DNA of 64,000 nucleotides from Betaproteobacteria bacterium. GTDB taxonomy: Bacteria > Pseudomonadota > Gammaproteobacteria > Burkholderiales > Burkholderiaceae_C. Both the position numbers and the translations under genes were made by a program. The stretch spans positions 141,420 to 205,419 of the forward strand of contig CANGHH010000009.1 in NCBI GenBank assembly GCA_947453725.1, given 5' to 3'. The notes under the pieces were generated by a model. It saw only the letters and a program-made list of their open reading frames with translations, ran no database searches and was not told the origin of the DNA. Positions within the stretch are counted from its first letter, which is position 1; each line of letters opens with the position of its first letter. Below are positions 53,579-63,378 of the stretch, piece after piece.

Positions 53579-53790
53579 GCGAGTTTCCCATCCTGTGCAG
53601 CGGCTTGTTCAGCCTTCGTGGCCAAGCGCGTTTGGGTATAGCCGGTGGCCAGGGCGCCGGCACCGATGGCCAGCCAGACGCGGTAGTCGCTGCCCACGCC
53701 CAGCGCTTCCAGCAGCCAGACCAGCGGGATGGAAACGGCCAGGAAGACCGTCACCGGCAGCCAGAGTTGGGGCTTGAGCTGGGGGTTCAT
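53575..53790 (-). CDS. small membrane protein inside the pnt operon
   Basis: 71 aa: two hydrophobic helices (PVTVFLAVSIPLVWLLEALGV and VWLAIGAGALATGYT) and a charged tail. It overlaps both neighbours (ATGA at each end), so it is translated with pntAb and pntB. No family recognised; it may be an accessory subunit of the transhydrogenase. Confidence 0.75.
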   Translation of the reverse strand: MNPQLKPQLWLPVTVFLAVSIPLVWLLEALGVGSDYRVWLAIGAGALATGYTQTRLATKAEQAAAQDGKLA

Positions 53791-54116
53791 TTCGCACCTT
53801 CCTTGCCGTCCTTGGCGATGGGCTTCTTGTCCTTCTTCTTGAACATTTCCAGCATCCGTCGCGTGACCAGGAAGCCGCCGAAGACGTTCACCGCGGCCAG
53901 CGCCACGGCCATCACGCCCATGGTCTTGCCCAGGGTGGTTTCGGTCAGCGCCGCGGCCAGCATGGCGCCGACGATGACGATGGCCGAGATGGCGTTGGTC
54001 ACCGCCATCAGCGGCGTGTGCAGCGCGGGTGTGACGGTCCAGACCACGTGGTAACCCACGTAGATGGCGAGCACGAAGATGATGAGGTTGGTGATGGTGG
54101 GGCTGACGATGTCCAT
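53787..54116 (-). CDS. pntAb: NAD(P) transhydrogenase alpha subunit, membrane part
   Basis: 109 aa with three membrane helices: ITNLIIFVLAIYVGYHVVW, HTPLMAVTNAISAIVIVGAML and MGVMAVALAAVNVFGGFLVT, followed by a Lys-rich tail. HTPLMAVTNAISAIV is the conserved proton-channel signature. Separate PntAb is common in proteobacteria other than E. coli. Follows pntAa by 12 bases. Confidence 0.95.
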   Translation of the reverse strand: MDIVSPTITNLIIFVLAIYVGYHVVWTVTPALHTPLMAVTNAISAIVIVGAMLAAALTETTLGKTMGVMAVALAAVNVFGGFLVTRRMLEMFKKKDKKPIAKDGKEGAK

Positions 54117-54128
54117 GTCCGGGTTCCC

Positions 54129-55256
54129 TTATTTGCGCTTCACTTCGCCGCTCTGCGTCATCAGGCAGGCGACCACGATGTCGTCGTCCAGCGGCACGAC
54201 GAAACCGCTGTCCTTGGGCAACACCAGCTTCAGGAAGTCGAGCACGTTGCGCGCGTAGAGGCTGGATGAATCGGCCGCCACCAGCGCCGGGATGTTGGTC
54301 TCGCCGATCAGTGTCACGCCGTGCTTGACGACGGTCTTGCCGGCTTCGGTCAGCGGGCAGTTGCCGCCGGCCGGCGCGGCCATGTCGACGATCACCGAGC
54401 CCGGCTTCATGCTCTTCACCATCTCTTCGGTGATCAGCACGGGCGCCGCGCGGCCCGGGATCAGCGCGGTGCTGATCACGATGTCGGCGGCTGCCACGCG
54501 CTTGGCGACTTCGACCTTCTGGCGCGCCATCCAGCTGGCCGGCATCGGCTTGGCGTAGCCGCCGACGCCGACGGCGGCTTCCTTTTCTTCGTCGGTCTCG
54601 TAGGCCACGTCGATGAATTTGGCGCCCAGCGATTCGACCTGCTCCTTGACCGAAGGCCGCACGTCGGAGGCCTCGATCACCGCGCCCAGCCGCTTGGCCG
54701 TGGCGATGGCCTGCAGGCCGGCCACGCCGACGCCCAGGATCACGATGCGCGCGGCCTTGATGGTGCCGGCGGCGGTCATCAGCATCGGGAACAGGCGCTG
54801 GTACTTGTCGGCGGCCATCATCACGGCCTTGTAGCCGGCGATGTTGGCCTGGCTCGACAGCACGTCCATGCTCTGCGCCCGCGTCGTGCGCGGCGCGGCT
54901 TCCAGCGCAAAACTGGTCAGGCCGGCGGCTGCCAGACGGGCCAGGTTGTCGGCATCGAAGGGATTCAGCAGGCCGACCAGCGCGGTGCCCGGCTTCATCA
55001 GGCCGAGCTCGTCGACATCGGCGTCGCTGCGCGGGCTGCGCACCTTCAGCACCAGTTCACAGGCAAAGGCACCGACGCGGTCGGTGATCTCGGCGCCGGC
55101 GGCCACATAGGCCTCGTCGGGCGCACTGGCGGCGACACCCGCGCCTTGCTGGACGCGCACTGTGTGGCCTTGGGCCTTGAGTTTCTTGGCCGTCTCGGGC
55201 GTGACCGCTACGCGGGTCTCGCCGGCTGCGGTTTCCAACGGAACGCCGATGAGCAT
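54129..55256 (-). CDS. pntAa: NAD(P) transhydrogenase alpha subunit, NAD-binding part
   Basis: 375 aa. AlaDh/PNT N-terminal domain (IGVPLETAAGETRVAVTPETAKKL) and the NAD fold ILGVGVAGLQAIATAKRLGAVIEASDVR, with CQ-like VDMAAPAGGNCPLTEAGK. Strong GGCGAGGAGG ribosome site before the ATG. First gene of the pntAa-pntAb-orf71-pntB run, divergent from a flavoprotein gene. Confidence 0.96.
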   Translation of the reverse strand: MLIGVPLETAAGETRVAVTPETAKKLKAQGHTVRVQQGAGVAASAPDEAYVAAGAEITDRVGAFACELVLKVRSPRSDADVDELGLMKPGTALVGLLNPFDADNLARLAAAGLTSFALEAAPRTTRAQSMDVLSSQANIAGYKAVMMAADKYQRLFPMLMTAAGTIKAARIVILGVGVAGLQAIATAKRLGAVIEASDVRPSVKEQVESLGAKFIDVAYETDEEKEAAVGVGGYAKPMPASWMARQKVEVAKRVAAADIVISTALIPGRAAPVLITEEMVKSMKPGSVIVDMAAPAGGNCPLTEAGKTVVKHGVTLIGETNIPALVAADSSSLYARNVLDFLKLVLPKDSGFVVPLDDDIVVACLMTQSGEVKRK

Positions 55257-55338
55257 GAAATCCTCCTCGCCCTTGTCATTTTTGGGCGATGGAAGCTAAC
55301 ACAAACGCCGCGCATATCGGCGGGCGGCCGGCCCTACC

Positions 55339-55344
55339 TAGAAT
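55339..55344 (+). promoter_or_regulatory. -10-like box very close to the flavoprotein start
   Basis: TAGAAT ends only 8 bases before the ATG at 55353, implying a leaderless or nearly leaderless mRNA. A similar CAGAAT (33415-33420) precedes the kinase ATG at 33431. No convincing -35 is visible at either. Confidence 0.35.
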
Positions 55345-55352
55345 CCACGCCG

Positions 55353-56606
55353 ATGCTTGCCGCCGATCCGCCCCAGTCCACGCCCCTGCCCACCTCGTGC
55401 GATGTGCTCGTCGTCGGTGCCGGCCCGGCCGGCAGTGCCTGCGCCCAGTGGCTGGCGGCGCGCGGCCAGCAGGTGCTGCTGGTCGACCAGCACGACTTCC
55501 CGCGTGACAAGGTCTGCGGCGACGGCCTGATCCCCGACACCCACGCCGCGCTGCAGCGCCTGGGCGTGCTCGACGAGGTGAAGTCGCTGGCCACGCCGGT
55601 GACCGACGTGCGCTTCGTCGGCCCGCGCGGCGGCCATGTCGACGTGCCCGGCACGCTGTGCGTGCTGCCGCGCAAGGTGCTCGACCACGTGCTGGTGCGC
55701 GCCGCCCAGCGCGCCGGTGCGCAACTGCTGACGCCCTTGCGTTTCGAGGCCGTCATCGAAACCGATGGCCGCGTCTCGGGCGCCCGTTTCAAGACCACCG
55801 CAGGGACGCATGACATCAGCGCCCGCTGGGTCGTGCTGGCCACCGGCGCGGTGCCACAGGCGCTGATCGCCGCCGGCCTGTGCGACCGCCGCACGCCCAG
55901 CGGCGTGGCGCTGCGCGGCTACGTGAAGAACGAGGCGCTGGCCGCGCGCCAGCCGGAACGCACGCGGCAGCTGCATATGGTCTGGCACCCGCGGCTGCGC
56001 GGGGGCTATGGCTGGATCTTCCCGGCCCCCGGGGGGCTGTTCAACATCGGCGCCGGCATGACCGGCAGCCACCTGCCGCAGAAGAACGGCAAGGCCCGCA
56101 TGCAGGACCTCAACCTGCGGCAGATGTTCGACGCCTTCTGCGAGGTCTACCCGCCGGCCGCCGAACTGATGCAGGGCGGTGAACTGCAGGGCGACATCAA
56201 GGGCGCGCCGCTGCGCTGCTCGCTGGTCGGCGGGCGCTGGTCGCGCCCCGGCCTGCTGGCCACCGGCGAGGCCGTGGGCAGCACCTATGCCTTCAGCGGC
56301 GAGGGCATCGGCAAGGCCATGGAAACCGGCATCCTCGCCGCCGAGGCCTTGCTGCTGGACGCGGCGGCGCCCGACGCCGATGTGCAGCAGCGCTACGCTG
56401 CCGCGCTGCGCGTCCTGAAGCCCAAGTTCGACCTCTACGAAACCGCCAGCCGGGTCAACCACCACCCGTGGATCGCCGACCTGGTGGTCTGGCGCGCGCG
56501 CCGCAGTGCCAGCATCCGCCGCCGCCTGACCGGCGTGCTGGAAGAAACCCAGAACCCCGGCCGTCTCTTCACGCTGCGCGGCGTGACCAAGCTGCTGTTC
56601 GAATGA
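55353..56606 (+). CDS. geranylgeranyl reductase-family FAD-dependent oxidoreductase
   Basis: 417 aa. FAD dinucleotide motif LVVGAGPAGSACAQWLA, then FPRDKVCGDGLIPD (family CGDG signature), ATGAVPQALIAAG and LLATGEAVGSTYAFSGEGIGKAMETG. These are typical of the GGR family, which reduces prenyl chains or hydroxylates and halogenates small compounds. No isoprenoid genes adjoin it. Start is close to a -10-like box; divergent from pntAa. Confidence 0.88.
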   Translation: MLAADPPQSTPLPTSCDVLVVGAGPAGSACAQWLAARGQQVLLVDQHDFPRDKVCGDGLIPDTHAALQRLGVLDEVKSLATPVTDVRFVGPRGGHVDVPGTLCVLPRKVLDHVLVRAAQRAGAQLLTPLRFEAVIETDGRVSGARFKTTAGTHDISARWVVLATGAVPQALIAAGLCDRRTPSGVALRGYVKNEALAARQPERTRQLHMVWHPRLRGGYGWIFPAPGGLFNIGAGMTGSHLPQKNGKARMQDLNLRQMFDAFCEVYPPAAELMQGGELQGDIKGAPLRCSLVGGRWSRPGLLATGEAVGSTYAFSGEGIGKAMETGILAAEALLLDAAAPDADVQQRYAAALRVLKPKFDLYETASRVNHHPWIADLVVWRARRSASIRRRLTGVLEETQNPGRLFTLRGVTKLLFE

Positions 56607-56652
56607 AACGGCTGCAACCCCCCTTGTTGACCTTGTATTCCCTGGAGCCTCG

Positions 56653-57369
56653 ATGACCCTGCCCGCGTTTGCTTTCCGATCGTTGACCGCCACCGTGCTG
56701 CTGGCTGCCGGGGTGCTGGCCGCCTGCGGCGGTGGCGGCGGCAGCGCGGGCGACAGTGCCACGGCCACACCGCAAACCCCGGCTTGCGTGGCCGCCGGGC
56801 CGGTGTCGCCGCCTGCTGCAGGCCCGTTGGACCCCCAGGTGACGGTGACCTTCTCCAACGGGCTGGGCGTCAACGGCACGGTGGTCCTCACGCTGAACCG
56901 CACTCAGGCCCCGGTGACGGTGGCGAATTTCCTGAGCTACGTGAACAGCGGTTTCTACAACTGCACCATCATCCACCGCTATGCGCCGGGCTTCGTCGCG
57001 CAGGGCGGCGCCTATGCCAGCCCGGTGACTGTGGGGGGCGCGCTGCCGGTGGCCAAGGCGACGGGCAGCCCCATCGTCCTGGAAGACAACAAGGGCTTGT
57101 CCAATGCCCGTCTGACCATCGCCATGGCCCGCACGACGGCGCCGGACTCTGCGAACTCGCAGTTCTTCTTCAATCTGGTCAACAACACCAGCCTGGACGC
57201 CACGACGACCACCCGTGGCTATGCCGTCTTCGGCAGCGTCACCAGCGGAAGCGCCGTCATCGACGCCATGAGCACAGCGCCTTGCACCGCTTGGTCGGCC
57301 TTGGCCTTCGCCGGCGAATGCGTGCCCAGCCCGAATGTGGTGTTGATGTCGGCGGTCCAGACCCGCTGA
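56653..57369 (+). CDS. cyclophilin-type peptidylprolyl isomerase, lipoprotein
   Basis: 238 aa. Lipobox LAAC near residue 25 followed by Gly/Ser-rich linker. Cyclophilin core: NRTQAPVTVANFLSYVNSGFYNCTIIHR, FVAQGGAY, ARTTAPDSANSQFFFNL and GYAVFGSV. The active-site Arg region HRYAPGFVAQGG is present. It catalyses proline isomerisation in the periplasm. Followed by a YafJ-like gene 12 bases later. Confidence 0.9.
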   Translation: MTLPAFAFRSLTATVLLAAGVLAACGGGGGSAGDSATATPQTPACVAAGPVSPPAAGPLDPQVTVTFSNGLGVNGTVVLTLNRTQAPVTVANFLSYVNSGFYNCTIIHRYAPGFVAQGGAYASPVTVGGALPVAKATGSPIVLEDNKGLSNARLTIAMARTTAPDSANSQFFFNLVNNTSLDATTTTRGYAVFGSVTSGSAVIDAMSTAPCTAWSALAFAGECVPSPNVVLMSAVQTR

Positions 57370-57381
57370 GCCGTCCCCGCC

Positions 57382-58137
57382 ATGTGCCAGCTGCTGGGCA
57401 TGAACGCCAACACGCCGACCGACGTGATGTTCAGCTTCACCGGTCTGGCCACGCGCGCCGCCGAGCACCAGGACGGCTTCGGCATCGCCTTCTTCGAGGA
57501 CCGCGGCCTGCGCCACTTCATCGATCCGGTCAGTGCGCTGCATTCGCCGGTGGCCGAGATGGTCAGGCGCTATCCGATCCGCAGCGAGGTCGTCATCGCC
57601 CACATCCGCAAGGCCACCGTGGGTGAAGTGGCGCTGCAGAACTGTCACCCCTTCGTTCGCGAACTGTGGGGCCGCTACTGGGTCTTCGCGCACAACGGAG
57701 ACCTGAAGGACTACGCGCCGCGGCTGCACGGCGCCTACCGCCCGGTGGGCGGCACCGACAGCGAACGCGCCTTCTGCTGGCTGATGCAGGAACTGGCCAA
57801 GGCCCACGCCAGCGTGCCCAGCGTCGACGAGCTGAGTTGCACGCTGCGCGAGCTGCTGCCGCAGCCGGCGGCGCACGGCACCTTCAACATGCTGCTGTCC
57901 AACGGCCAGGCGTTGTGGGCGCACGGCACCAGCCAGCTGTATTCGGTCGAACGTCGCCATCCCTTCGTGACCACCCGGCTGGCCGACGAAGACCTGAGCA
58001 TCGACTTCGCCGCCCACACCACGCCGCAAGACCGCGTGGCCCTGGTCGCGACTCAGCCGCTGACCCGCGACGAGGACTGGCAGGCCTTCGCGCCGGGCGA
58101 ATTGCGGGTCTTCAGGCAAGGCCAGCGCGCGCCTTAG
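57382..58137 (+). CDS. class II glutamine amidotransferase (YafJ type)
   Basis: 251 aa. Catalytic Cys2 (MCQLLGMNANTPTD) after Met removal; the Ntn family phrases AEHQDGFGIAFF, VVIAHIRKATVG, NCHPFVRELWGRYWVFAHNGDL and THGTSQLY are present. No synthase domain is attached, so it may deamidate small amides, as proposed for YafJ. Function in the cell unknown. Confidence 0.9.
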   Translation: MCQLLGMNANTPTDVMFSFTGLATRAAEHQDGFGIAFFEDRGLRHFIDPVSALHSPVAEMVRRYPIRSEVVIAHIRKATVGEVALQNCHPFVRELWGRYWVFAHNGDLKDYAPRLHGAYRPVGGTDSERAFCWLMQELAKAHASVPSVDELSCTLRELLPQPAAHGTFNMLLSNGQALWAHGTSQLYSVERRHPFVTTRLADEDLSIDFAAHTTPQDRVALVATQPLTRDEDWQAFAPGELRVFRQGQRAP

Positions 58138-58381
58138 TCCGCGCCTGCTGGGGCGCCCACCCGCCGGATCCGCGCCCTCGCGCAGCGGCGACCCGGATCG
58201 CCCGCCCTGCCAGCCTGCCTTCCCTCCGAGGGGGGTGCTGGGAGGGCCCACTCCAGCGGGATTCTTTTCGACCCGCTGCTGCGCCAATCTTCCGCCGCCA
58301 GAAGACCTCGCCCCGCCTGTTGACCGATCCGCGAAGCCGGCCGGTCCGTGCGAGCCGGGCCAGCACAGGGGGGAAGCCGCC

Positions 58382-61300
58382 ATGCGATCAATCAGTTCAT
58401 GGATCCGTTTGGGCCGGGGGCAGCGAGCCACTGCCTGGGGCGTTGCCTGGGCCGCGGCGGTGCTGCTCGCGGCTTGCAGCGGCGCCGGCAGCAACGGCGA
58501 CAGCGGGCCCGCAACGGCGCCAGCCGATGGCCCCGAACTGGGCGTGCAGCCTGCGGCGGCGGGTGGCGGCACTGGCACTGGCGGTCAGGGCGAATCCGTC
58601 TACACCGAGGCGGGCAAGCTGATCCGCGGCGACGAATCACTGGTCGCGCTGGGCGACGAGATGTTCGGCGACCGGGTCGACCTCTACAGCGGCGGCCTCG
58701 AATTCGTGCAGGCCGATGTGAGCGTGTCCGGCAACAGCCCCCTGCCGGTGGCTGTCGGGCGGCGCCACACCGTGCCGGTCAGCCTGGGCTCGGGCGCCGT
58801 GGGTTCGCAGACAGCCGGCCACTTCGGCGACTGGGAGCTGGAGATTCCCCGTTTGCAAGGTGTCTTCGCCAACCTGACCACGGCCTGGACGGTGGGCGGC
58901 TGGTCGGGCGACCAGGCCTTGCAGCGCTGCAGCCGCTTCGGCCCGCCGCCGGTGATGACCGGCCCCCTCGGCAGCGCCTTCAATCCCGACGAATACTGGC
59001 ACGGCAGTTTCCTCTACGTGCCGGGCTCGGGCACCCAGGAAATCCTGATCCGCAACGTCGCCGCGCCGGCCCCCAGCGACGGCGCCGCCTACCCGCTGAA
59101 CACGAAGAATGGCTGGGTCTTCCGCTGCCTGCCGGCATTGGCCAATGCGGCCGGCGAAGGCTTCGTCGCGGTGGCGCCGGACGGCACCCAATACCGCTTC
59201 GACTGGCTGGTGTCGCGGCCCTACACATCCATCGTCAAGGGCACTCAAGCCGTCCTGGCGCAGTCCGTGACGCGGGCCATCGCCCCGCAGCCAGGCGCCG
59301 GCGTCATCGCCGATTCCTACGCCGGCGGCTACATGTTGCAGCGCAAGGAAGTCTGGATCCTGCCGACGCAGATCACCGACCGCCACGGCAACACGGTCAA
59401 CTACACCTACAGCAGCAGCAACCCCTGGCAACTGCTGTCCATCCAGGGCAGCGACGCCCCGGGCAACCCCCGAGTCCTGAATTTCAGCTACGACGGCAGC
59501 AGCAGCCGCATCACCCGCGTCAGCCAAGGCAACCGGTCCTGGTCCTACGGCTACCGCAGCACCAGCGGCGGCTATGTCTTGTCGAGCCTGACGCTGCCGG
59601 ACGGCAGCGCCTGGTCGTTCAGGCTCGATGCCCTGACCTACGGCGCTGACCTGGCCTGGGCACCAGCCGATACCTGCGACGGCTGGAATCAGCTCAACAC
59701 CACGCCCCACAGCGGCACCATGACCAGCCCGTCGGGGGCCACCGGCACCTTCGTCGTGGCAGCCACCCCGCACGGCCGATCCGATGTGCCCTACGAATGC
59801 CGCGGCGACGACGGCGTCGGCCATGGGGTGGTCGGCTACGCCGCCTACACCGACCGTTTCTCGATCACCAGCAAGACCATCGCAGGCCCGGGGCTGCCGG
59901 TGAACAAGACCTGGACGTATGCCTACGGACCGGCCAACGCCAGCTTTTCGCCGTGCAACGGCTGCGCCACGACGAAGACCGTCATGGTCACCAGCCCGGA
60001 GGCCAGCGTCACCCGCTACACCTTCGGCAACCGCTTCCGGCAGACCGAAGGCCAGCTGCAGCTGACCGAGGAAGGCTGGGACGGCAGCAGCGCCTTGCGC
60101 ACCACCGTGCGTCAGTACCGCAGCCCTGCGGCGGGTCCGTATCCCGATCCGGTGGGCTACAGCACCCAGCGGCGCGGCAATGGCGAACTCGCCGCCCGCC
60201 ATGCGCCTGAAAACTACAAGGCCATCGTCGTGCAGGGCGTGGCCTTCGTCACCCAGAGCAACGCCTTCGACGCCCAGGCCCGACCCGTCAACGTGGCGCG
60301 CTCCAGCACCCTGGGCGACATCCGCACCGACCTGACGAGTTACGACGACAACCTGAGCCGCTGGGTGCTGGGGCAGGTAGCGGGTGTCACCAACGCCGAG
60401 AGCGGGCAGGTGGTGGAGCAGAATTTCTACGACCCGGCCACCGCCGACGTGCAGGCCAAATACAGCTTCGGGCGCTACCTGGGCAGCTTCAGCTACTGGA
60501 GCGATGGCACGCTGCGCAGCCGCAGCGATTCCCTGGGTCAGGCGACGTACTTCAACAACTACCTGCGCGGTCTGGCACAAAGCGTCAATTACGCCGACGG
60601 CAGCAGCGAGAGCGCCGTCATCGATTTCTACGGTTCCATCACCGCGGTCACCAATGCAGCCGGCTCCACCACCGGCTACGCCTACGACAGCCTGGGGCGC
60701 CTGGTGCAGATCACGCCGCCCGGTGGCGACCCGGTCGCCTACAACCCGACCACGCTGGCCTACGAGCAGGTCGGGTACGACGAGTTCGGCCTGGCTGCCG
60801 GGCACTGGCGGCAAACCATCGCCACCGGCAACGCACGGACCGTGCGTTATCTGGATGCCCAATGGCGCCCGCTGATGACCCGCACCTGGGACCTGGCCAA
60901 CGAAGCGGGCACCCGGCGTGTGGTGCAAGTGCGCCACGACCGGCAGGGCCGCAAGGTCTTCGAGAGTTACCCGCAGCGTGACATCGGCTCGGTCTTCACC
61001 GATGGGCCGGGCACGACCACGCGCCTGGACGCCCTGGGCCGGGTGGTTCAGCAGTCGCAGACCAGCGAGCAGGGAACGCTGAGCACCAGCACCTACTACC
61101 TGCCGAACTTCCAGCGCCTGACGCTGAACCCCCGCTACCAGCGGACACTGGAAACTTTCCAGGCCTTCGACAACCCGGCTGAAGCCAGTTTGCGGCATGC
61201 CGACCTGCCGGAAGGTGTCGCGCTGGACATCGCCCGCGACCGCTACGGCAAGGCGCTGTCCATCACCCGCAGCGGTGGCGGCCAGAGTGCCACCCGGCGC

Positions 61301-63370
61301 TACGTCTACGACGCCTGGCAGCGCCTGTGCAAGACGATCGAACCGGAGACCGGTGCGACGGTACAAGCCTACATCGGGCACAGCACCAACCTGGCCTGGA
61401 AGGCCAGCGGTCAGGGTGCTGGCAACCCGGCGGCCTGTGATGAAGGCGGCGTGGCTGCGTCCGCGAGGGTCAGCCACGTCTATGACGCCCGCAACCGCCT
61501 GATCGGCACCAGCTACGGCGATGGCAGCCCGGCCATCGCGCGCAGCTACACCCCCGACGGCCTGCTCAGCCAGATCGGTTCAGGCGGCTACACCTGGGCC
61601 TACGTCTACAACCGGCGCCGCCTGCTGGCCCAGGAACAACTGGCGTGGCCGGGCGTCGGCGTCGGCGCGGGCTGGAACTTCAGCTGGACGGTCGACGCGA
61701 ACGGCAAGGTCGCGGCGCTGCAAGACCCCTGGGGCCAGATCGCTTACAGCCCGAACGCCCTGGGCGAACCGACGCAGGTCTCCGGCTACGCCAGTGCCAT
61801 CAGCCACCACCCGAATGGCGCCGTTGCCGGCTACACCCTGGCCAACGGCATCAGCCGTGTCGTGCAACTGAACGCCCGCAATCTGCCTGAAGTGATGCAG
61901 GACAGCGGGGTGCTGCGCGACCGCTACCGCTACGACCCGAACGGCAACCCCAGCCAGATCGCTGACGAGCAGGAAGGTGGTGCCACCACGCGCAACCTGG
62001 GCTACGACGGCCTGGACCGGCTGACCGTGGCCAACGGCCTGTGGGGCGCCGGCAGTTACCGCTACGACGCCCTGGACAACCTGGTGGCCAGCACGGTGGG
62101 CGGGCGCAGCCTGAGCCACAACATCGACCCGGTGACCAACCGGCTGACCAGCCTGACGGGCAGCCAAAACCTGGCGCTGGCCTACGACGCCAACGGCAAC
62201 GTCGTCCAGCGTGGCGGGCAAGCCTTCAGCTTCGACATCGGCAACCGGCTGCAGGCGGTGCCCGGCAAGGCCAGCTACACCTACGACGGCCATGGCCGGC
62301 GTGCGTGGACCACCTTTGCCGATGGCAACTGGCAACTGCAGGCCTATACGGTGGACGGCAAGCTGCGCTTCGACTACAAGCCCGGCGAAGGCGGCGTCCG
62401 CCACGTCTACCTGGGCCAGCAACTCATCGCCGAGACCCGTGACGGTGGCGTCACCACCTTCCTGCACACCGACGCCCTCGGCAGCCCGGTCGCCCGCAGC
62501 AATTCAGGCGGCGCGATCCTCAGCCGCACGCGGTATGAACCGTATGGCGCGACAGCCGCCGGGACGAATCCGACGGGCATCGGGTTTACGGGGCATGCGA
62601 ACGATGCCGATACGGGCTTGGTTTACATGCAGCAGAGGTATTACGATCCGATTGCTGGGCGGTTCTTGAGTGTTGATCCGGTTACGACAGACCGAGCCGC
62701 AGGCGGCAGCTTCGGGCGTTATCACTATGCGAACAACAATCCACTCAGATACAGCGATCCTGATGGAAGGGTTTCTGCGGCTTGGGGCGAAGGGTGTACC
62801 AAAGCTGACACAAGTTGTGAGAGTTTTGGCGGAGGAGGTGTTTCCACCAGCAGTTCAATCGCTAGTCACGCTCGGGAGGCAGGAGTAGCGACTGCTCCGG
62901 CGGTGCCGGGTGCAGGCACAGCGGCTGGAAGCAGTTTGCGTTTGGCTGGTGCTCTTGGTTGGTTAGGGCGGCTTTTGGGCTCAGCTGTCCCATTGGGCCC
63001 CTTAAGCTTGGCTATTGTGCCGTCAAGCCTAAGTGACGGAATGCTGTATGGATCGCGTGGTGCATTCGCGCCGGCGCAGGGTATGATTCTCTATCGCGTT
63101 TGGGGCGGTGACTCAGCGGAGCTTGGCAGATCATGGACGCCTGTGAATCCTGTGATGATTGGTAGTGCATACCGGGATGTGGCGGGTTTGCCTGCGATCA
63201 ATGATGGCTCCATGCTCACTATAGGTATACTAACTAACCAAATCGGTGTCTTCCCTCGTCCCGCCATACCGCTTGACGGGAATCGTGGCGGGTTGCCGGA
63301 GTTGGTTGTGCCAAGCCCAGGGACTCAAATTCGAATTATTCATCGCGAAAAGCGAAATCCACCATTTTGA
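58382..63370 (+). CDS. Rhs/YD-repeat polymorphic toxin, lipoprotein-type, with variable C-terminal tip
   Basis: 1662 aa. Start MRSISSWIRLGRG behind AGGGGGG, with lipobox LAAC near residue 32. A long YD-repeat shell (for example YAYDSLGRLVQITPPGGD, YRYDPNGNPSQIAD, YDGLDRLTVANG) ends with the Rhs core motif TGHANDADTGLVYMQQRYYDPIAGRFLSVDP and SDPDG. After about 62774 the sequence changes to lower GC and becomes a 198-residue tip with a hydrophobic stretch and a C-terminal domain (ILYRVWGGDSAELGRSWTP...KRNPPF). The tip is probably a toxin; its activity is not recognised. Confidence 0.9.
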   Translation: MRSISSWIRLGRGQRATAWGVAWAAAVLLAACSGAGSNGDSGPATAPADGPELGVQPAAAGGGTGTGGQGESVYTEAGKLIRGDESLVALGDEMFGDRVDLYSGGLEFVQADVSVSGNSPLPVAVGRRHTVPVSLGSGAVGSQTAGHFGDWELEIPRLQGVFANLTTAWTVGGWSGDQALQRCSRFGPPPVMTGPLGSAFNPDEYWHGSFLYVPGSGTQEILIRNVAAPAPSDGAAYPLNTKNGWVFRCLPALANAAGEGFVAVAPDGTQYRFDWLVSRPYTSIVKGTQAVLAQSVTRAIAPQPGAGVIADSYAGGYMLQRKEVWILPTQITDRHGNTVNYTYSSSNPWQLLSIQGSDAPGNPRVLNFSYDGSSSRITRVSQGNRSWSYGYRSTSGGYVLSSLTLPDGSAWSFRLDALTYGADLAWAPADTCDGWNQLNTTPHSGTMTSPSGATGTFVVAATPHGRSDVPYECRGDDGVGHGVVGYAAYTDRFSITSKTIAGPGLPVNKTWTYAYGPANASFSPCNGCATTKTVMVTSPEASVTRYTFGNRFRQTEGQLQLTEEGWDGSSALRTTVRQYRSPAAGPYPDPVGYSTQRRGNGELAARHAPENYKAIVVQGVAFVTQSNAFDAQARPVNVARSSTLGDIRTDLTSYDDNLSRWVLGQVAGVTNAESGQVVEQNFYDPATADVQAKYSFGRYLGSFSYWSDGTLRSRSDSLGQATYFNNYLRGLAQSVNYADGSSESAVIDFYGSITAVTNAAGSTTGYAYDSLGRLVQITPPGGDPVAYNPTTLAYEQVGYDEFGLAAGHWRQTIATGNARTVRYLDAQWRPLMTRTWDLANEAGTRRVVQVRHDRQGRKVFESYPQRDIGSVFTDGPGTTTRLDALGRVVQQSQTSEQGTLSTSTYYLPNFQRLTLNPRYQRTLETFQAFDNPAEASLRHADLPEGVALDIARDRYGKALSITRSGGGQSATRRYVYDAWQRLCKTIEPETGATVQAYIGHSTNLAWKASGQGAGNPAACDEGGVAASARVSHVYDARNRLIGTSYGDGSPAIARSYTPDGLLSQIGSGGYTWAYVYNRRRLLAQEQLAWPGVGVGAGWNFSWTVDANGKVAALQDPWGQIAYSPNALGEPTQVSGYASAISHHPNGAVAGYTLANGISRVVQLNARNLPEVMQDSGVLRDRYRYDPNGNPSQIADEQEGGATTRNLGYDGLDRLTVANGLWGAGSYRYDALDNLVASTVGGRSLSHNIDPVTNRLTSLTGSQNLALAYDANGNVVQRGGQAFSFDIGNRLQAVPGKASYTYDGHGRRAWTTFADGNWQLQAYTVDGKLRFDYKPGEGGVRHVYLGQQLIAETRDGGVTTFLHTDALGSPVARSNSGGAILSRTRYEPYGATAAGTNPTGIGFTGHANDADTGLVYMQQRYYDPIAGRFLSVDPVTTDRAAGGSFGRYHYANNNPLRYSDPDGRVSAAWGEGCTKADTSCESFGGGGVSTSSSIASHAREAGVATAPAVPGAGTAAGSSLRLAGALGWLGRLLGSAVPLGPLSLAIVPSSLSDGMLYGSRGAFAPAQGMILYRVWGGDSAELGRSWTPVNPVMIGSAYRDVAGLPAINDGSMLTIGILTNQIGVFPRPAIPLDGNRGGLPELVVPSPGTQIRIIHREKRNPPF

Positions 63371-63378
63371 GGTAGATT

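Noticed and set aside
58138..58381. A possible small gene or RNA in the 244-bp gap before the Rhs gene
   Set aside because: No open frame with a ribosome site and no strong hairpin; only a weak GC-rich repeat-like stretch near 58220-58260.
58637..61477. A 946-codon open frame antisense to the Rhs gene
   Set aside because: Composition is shadow-like and no motif is visible; the Rhs frame explains the DNA.
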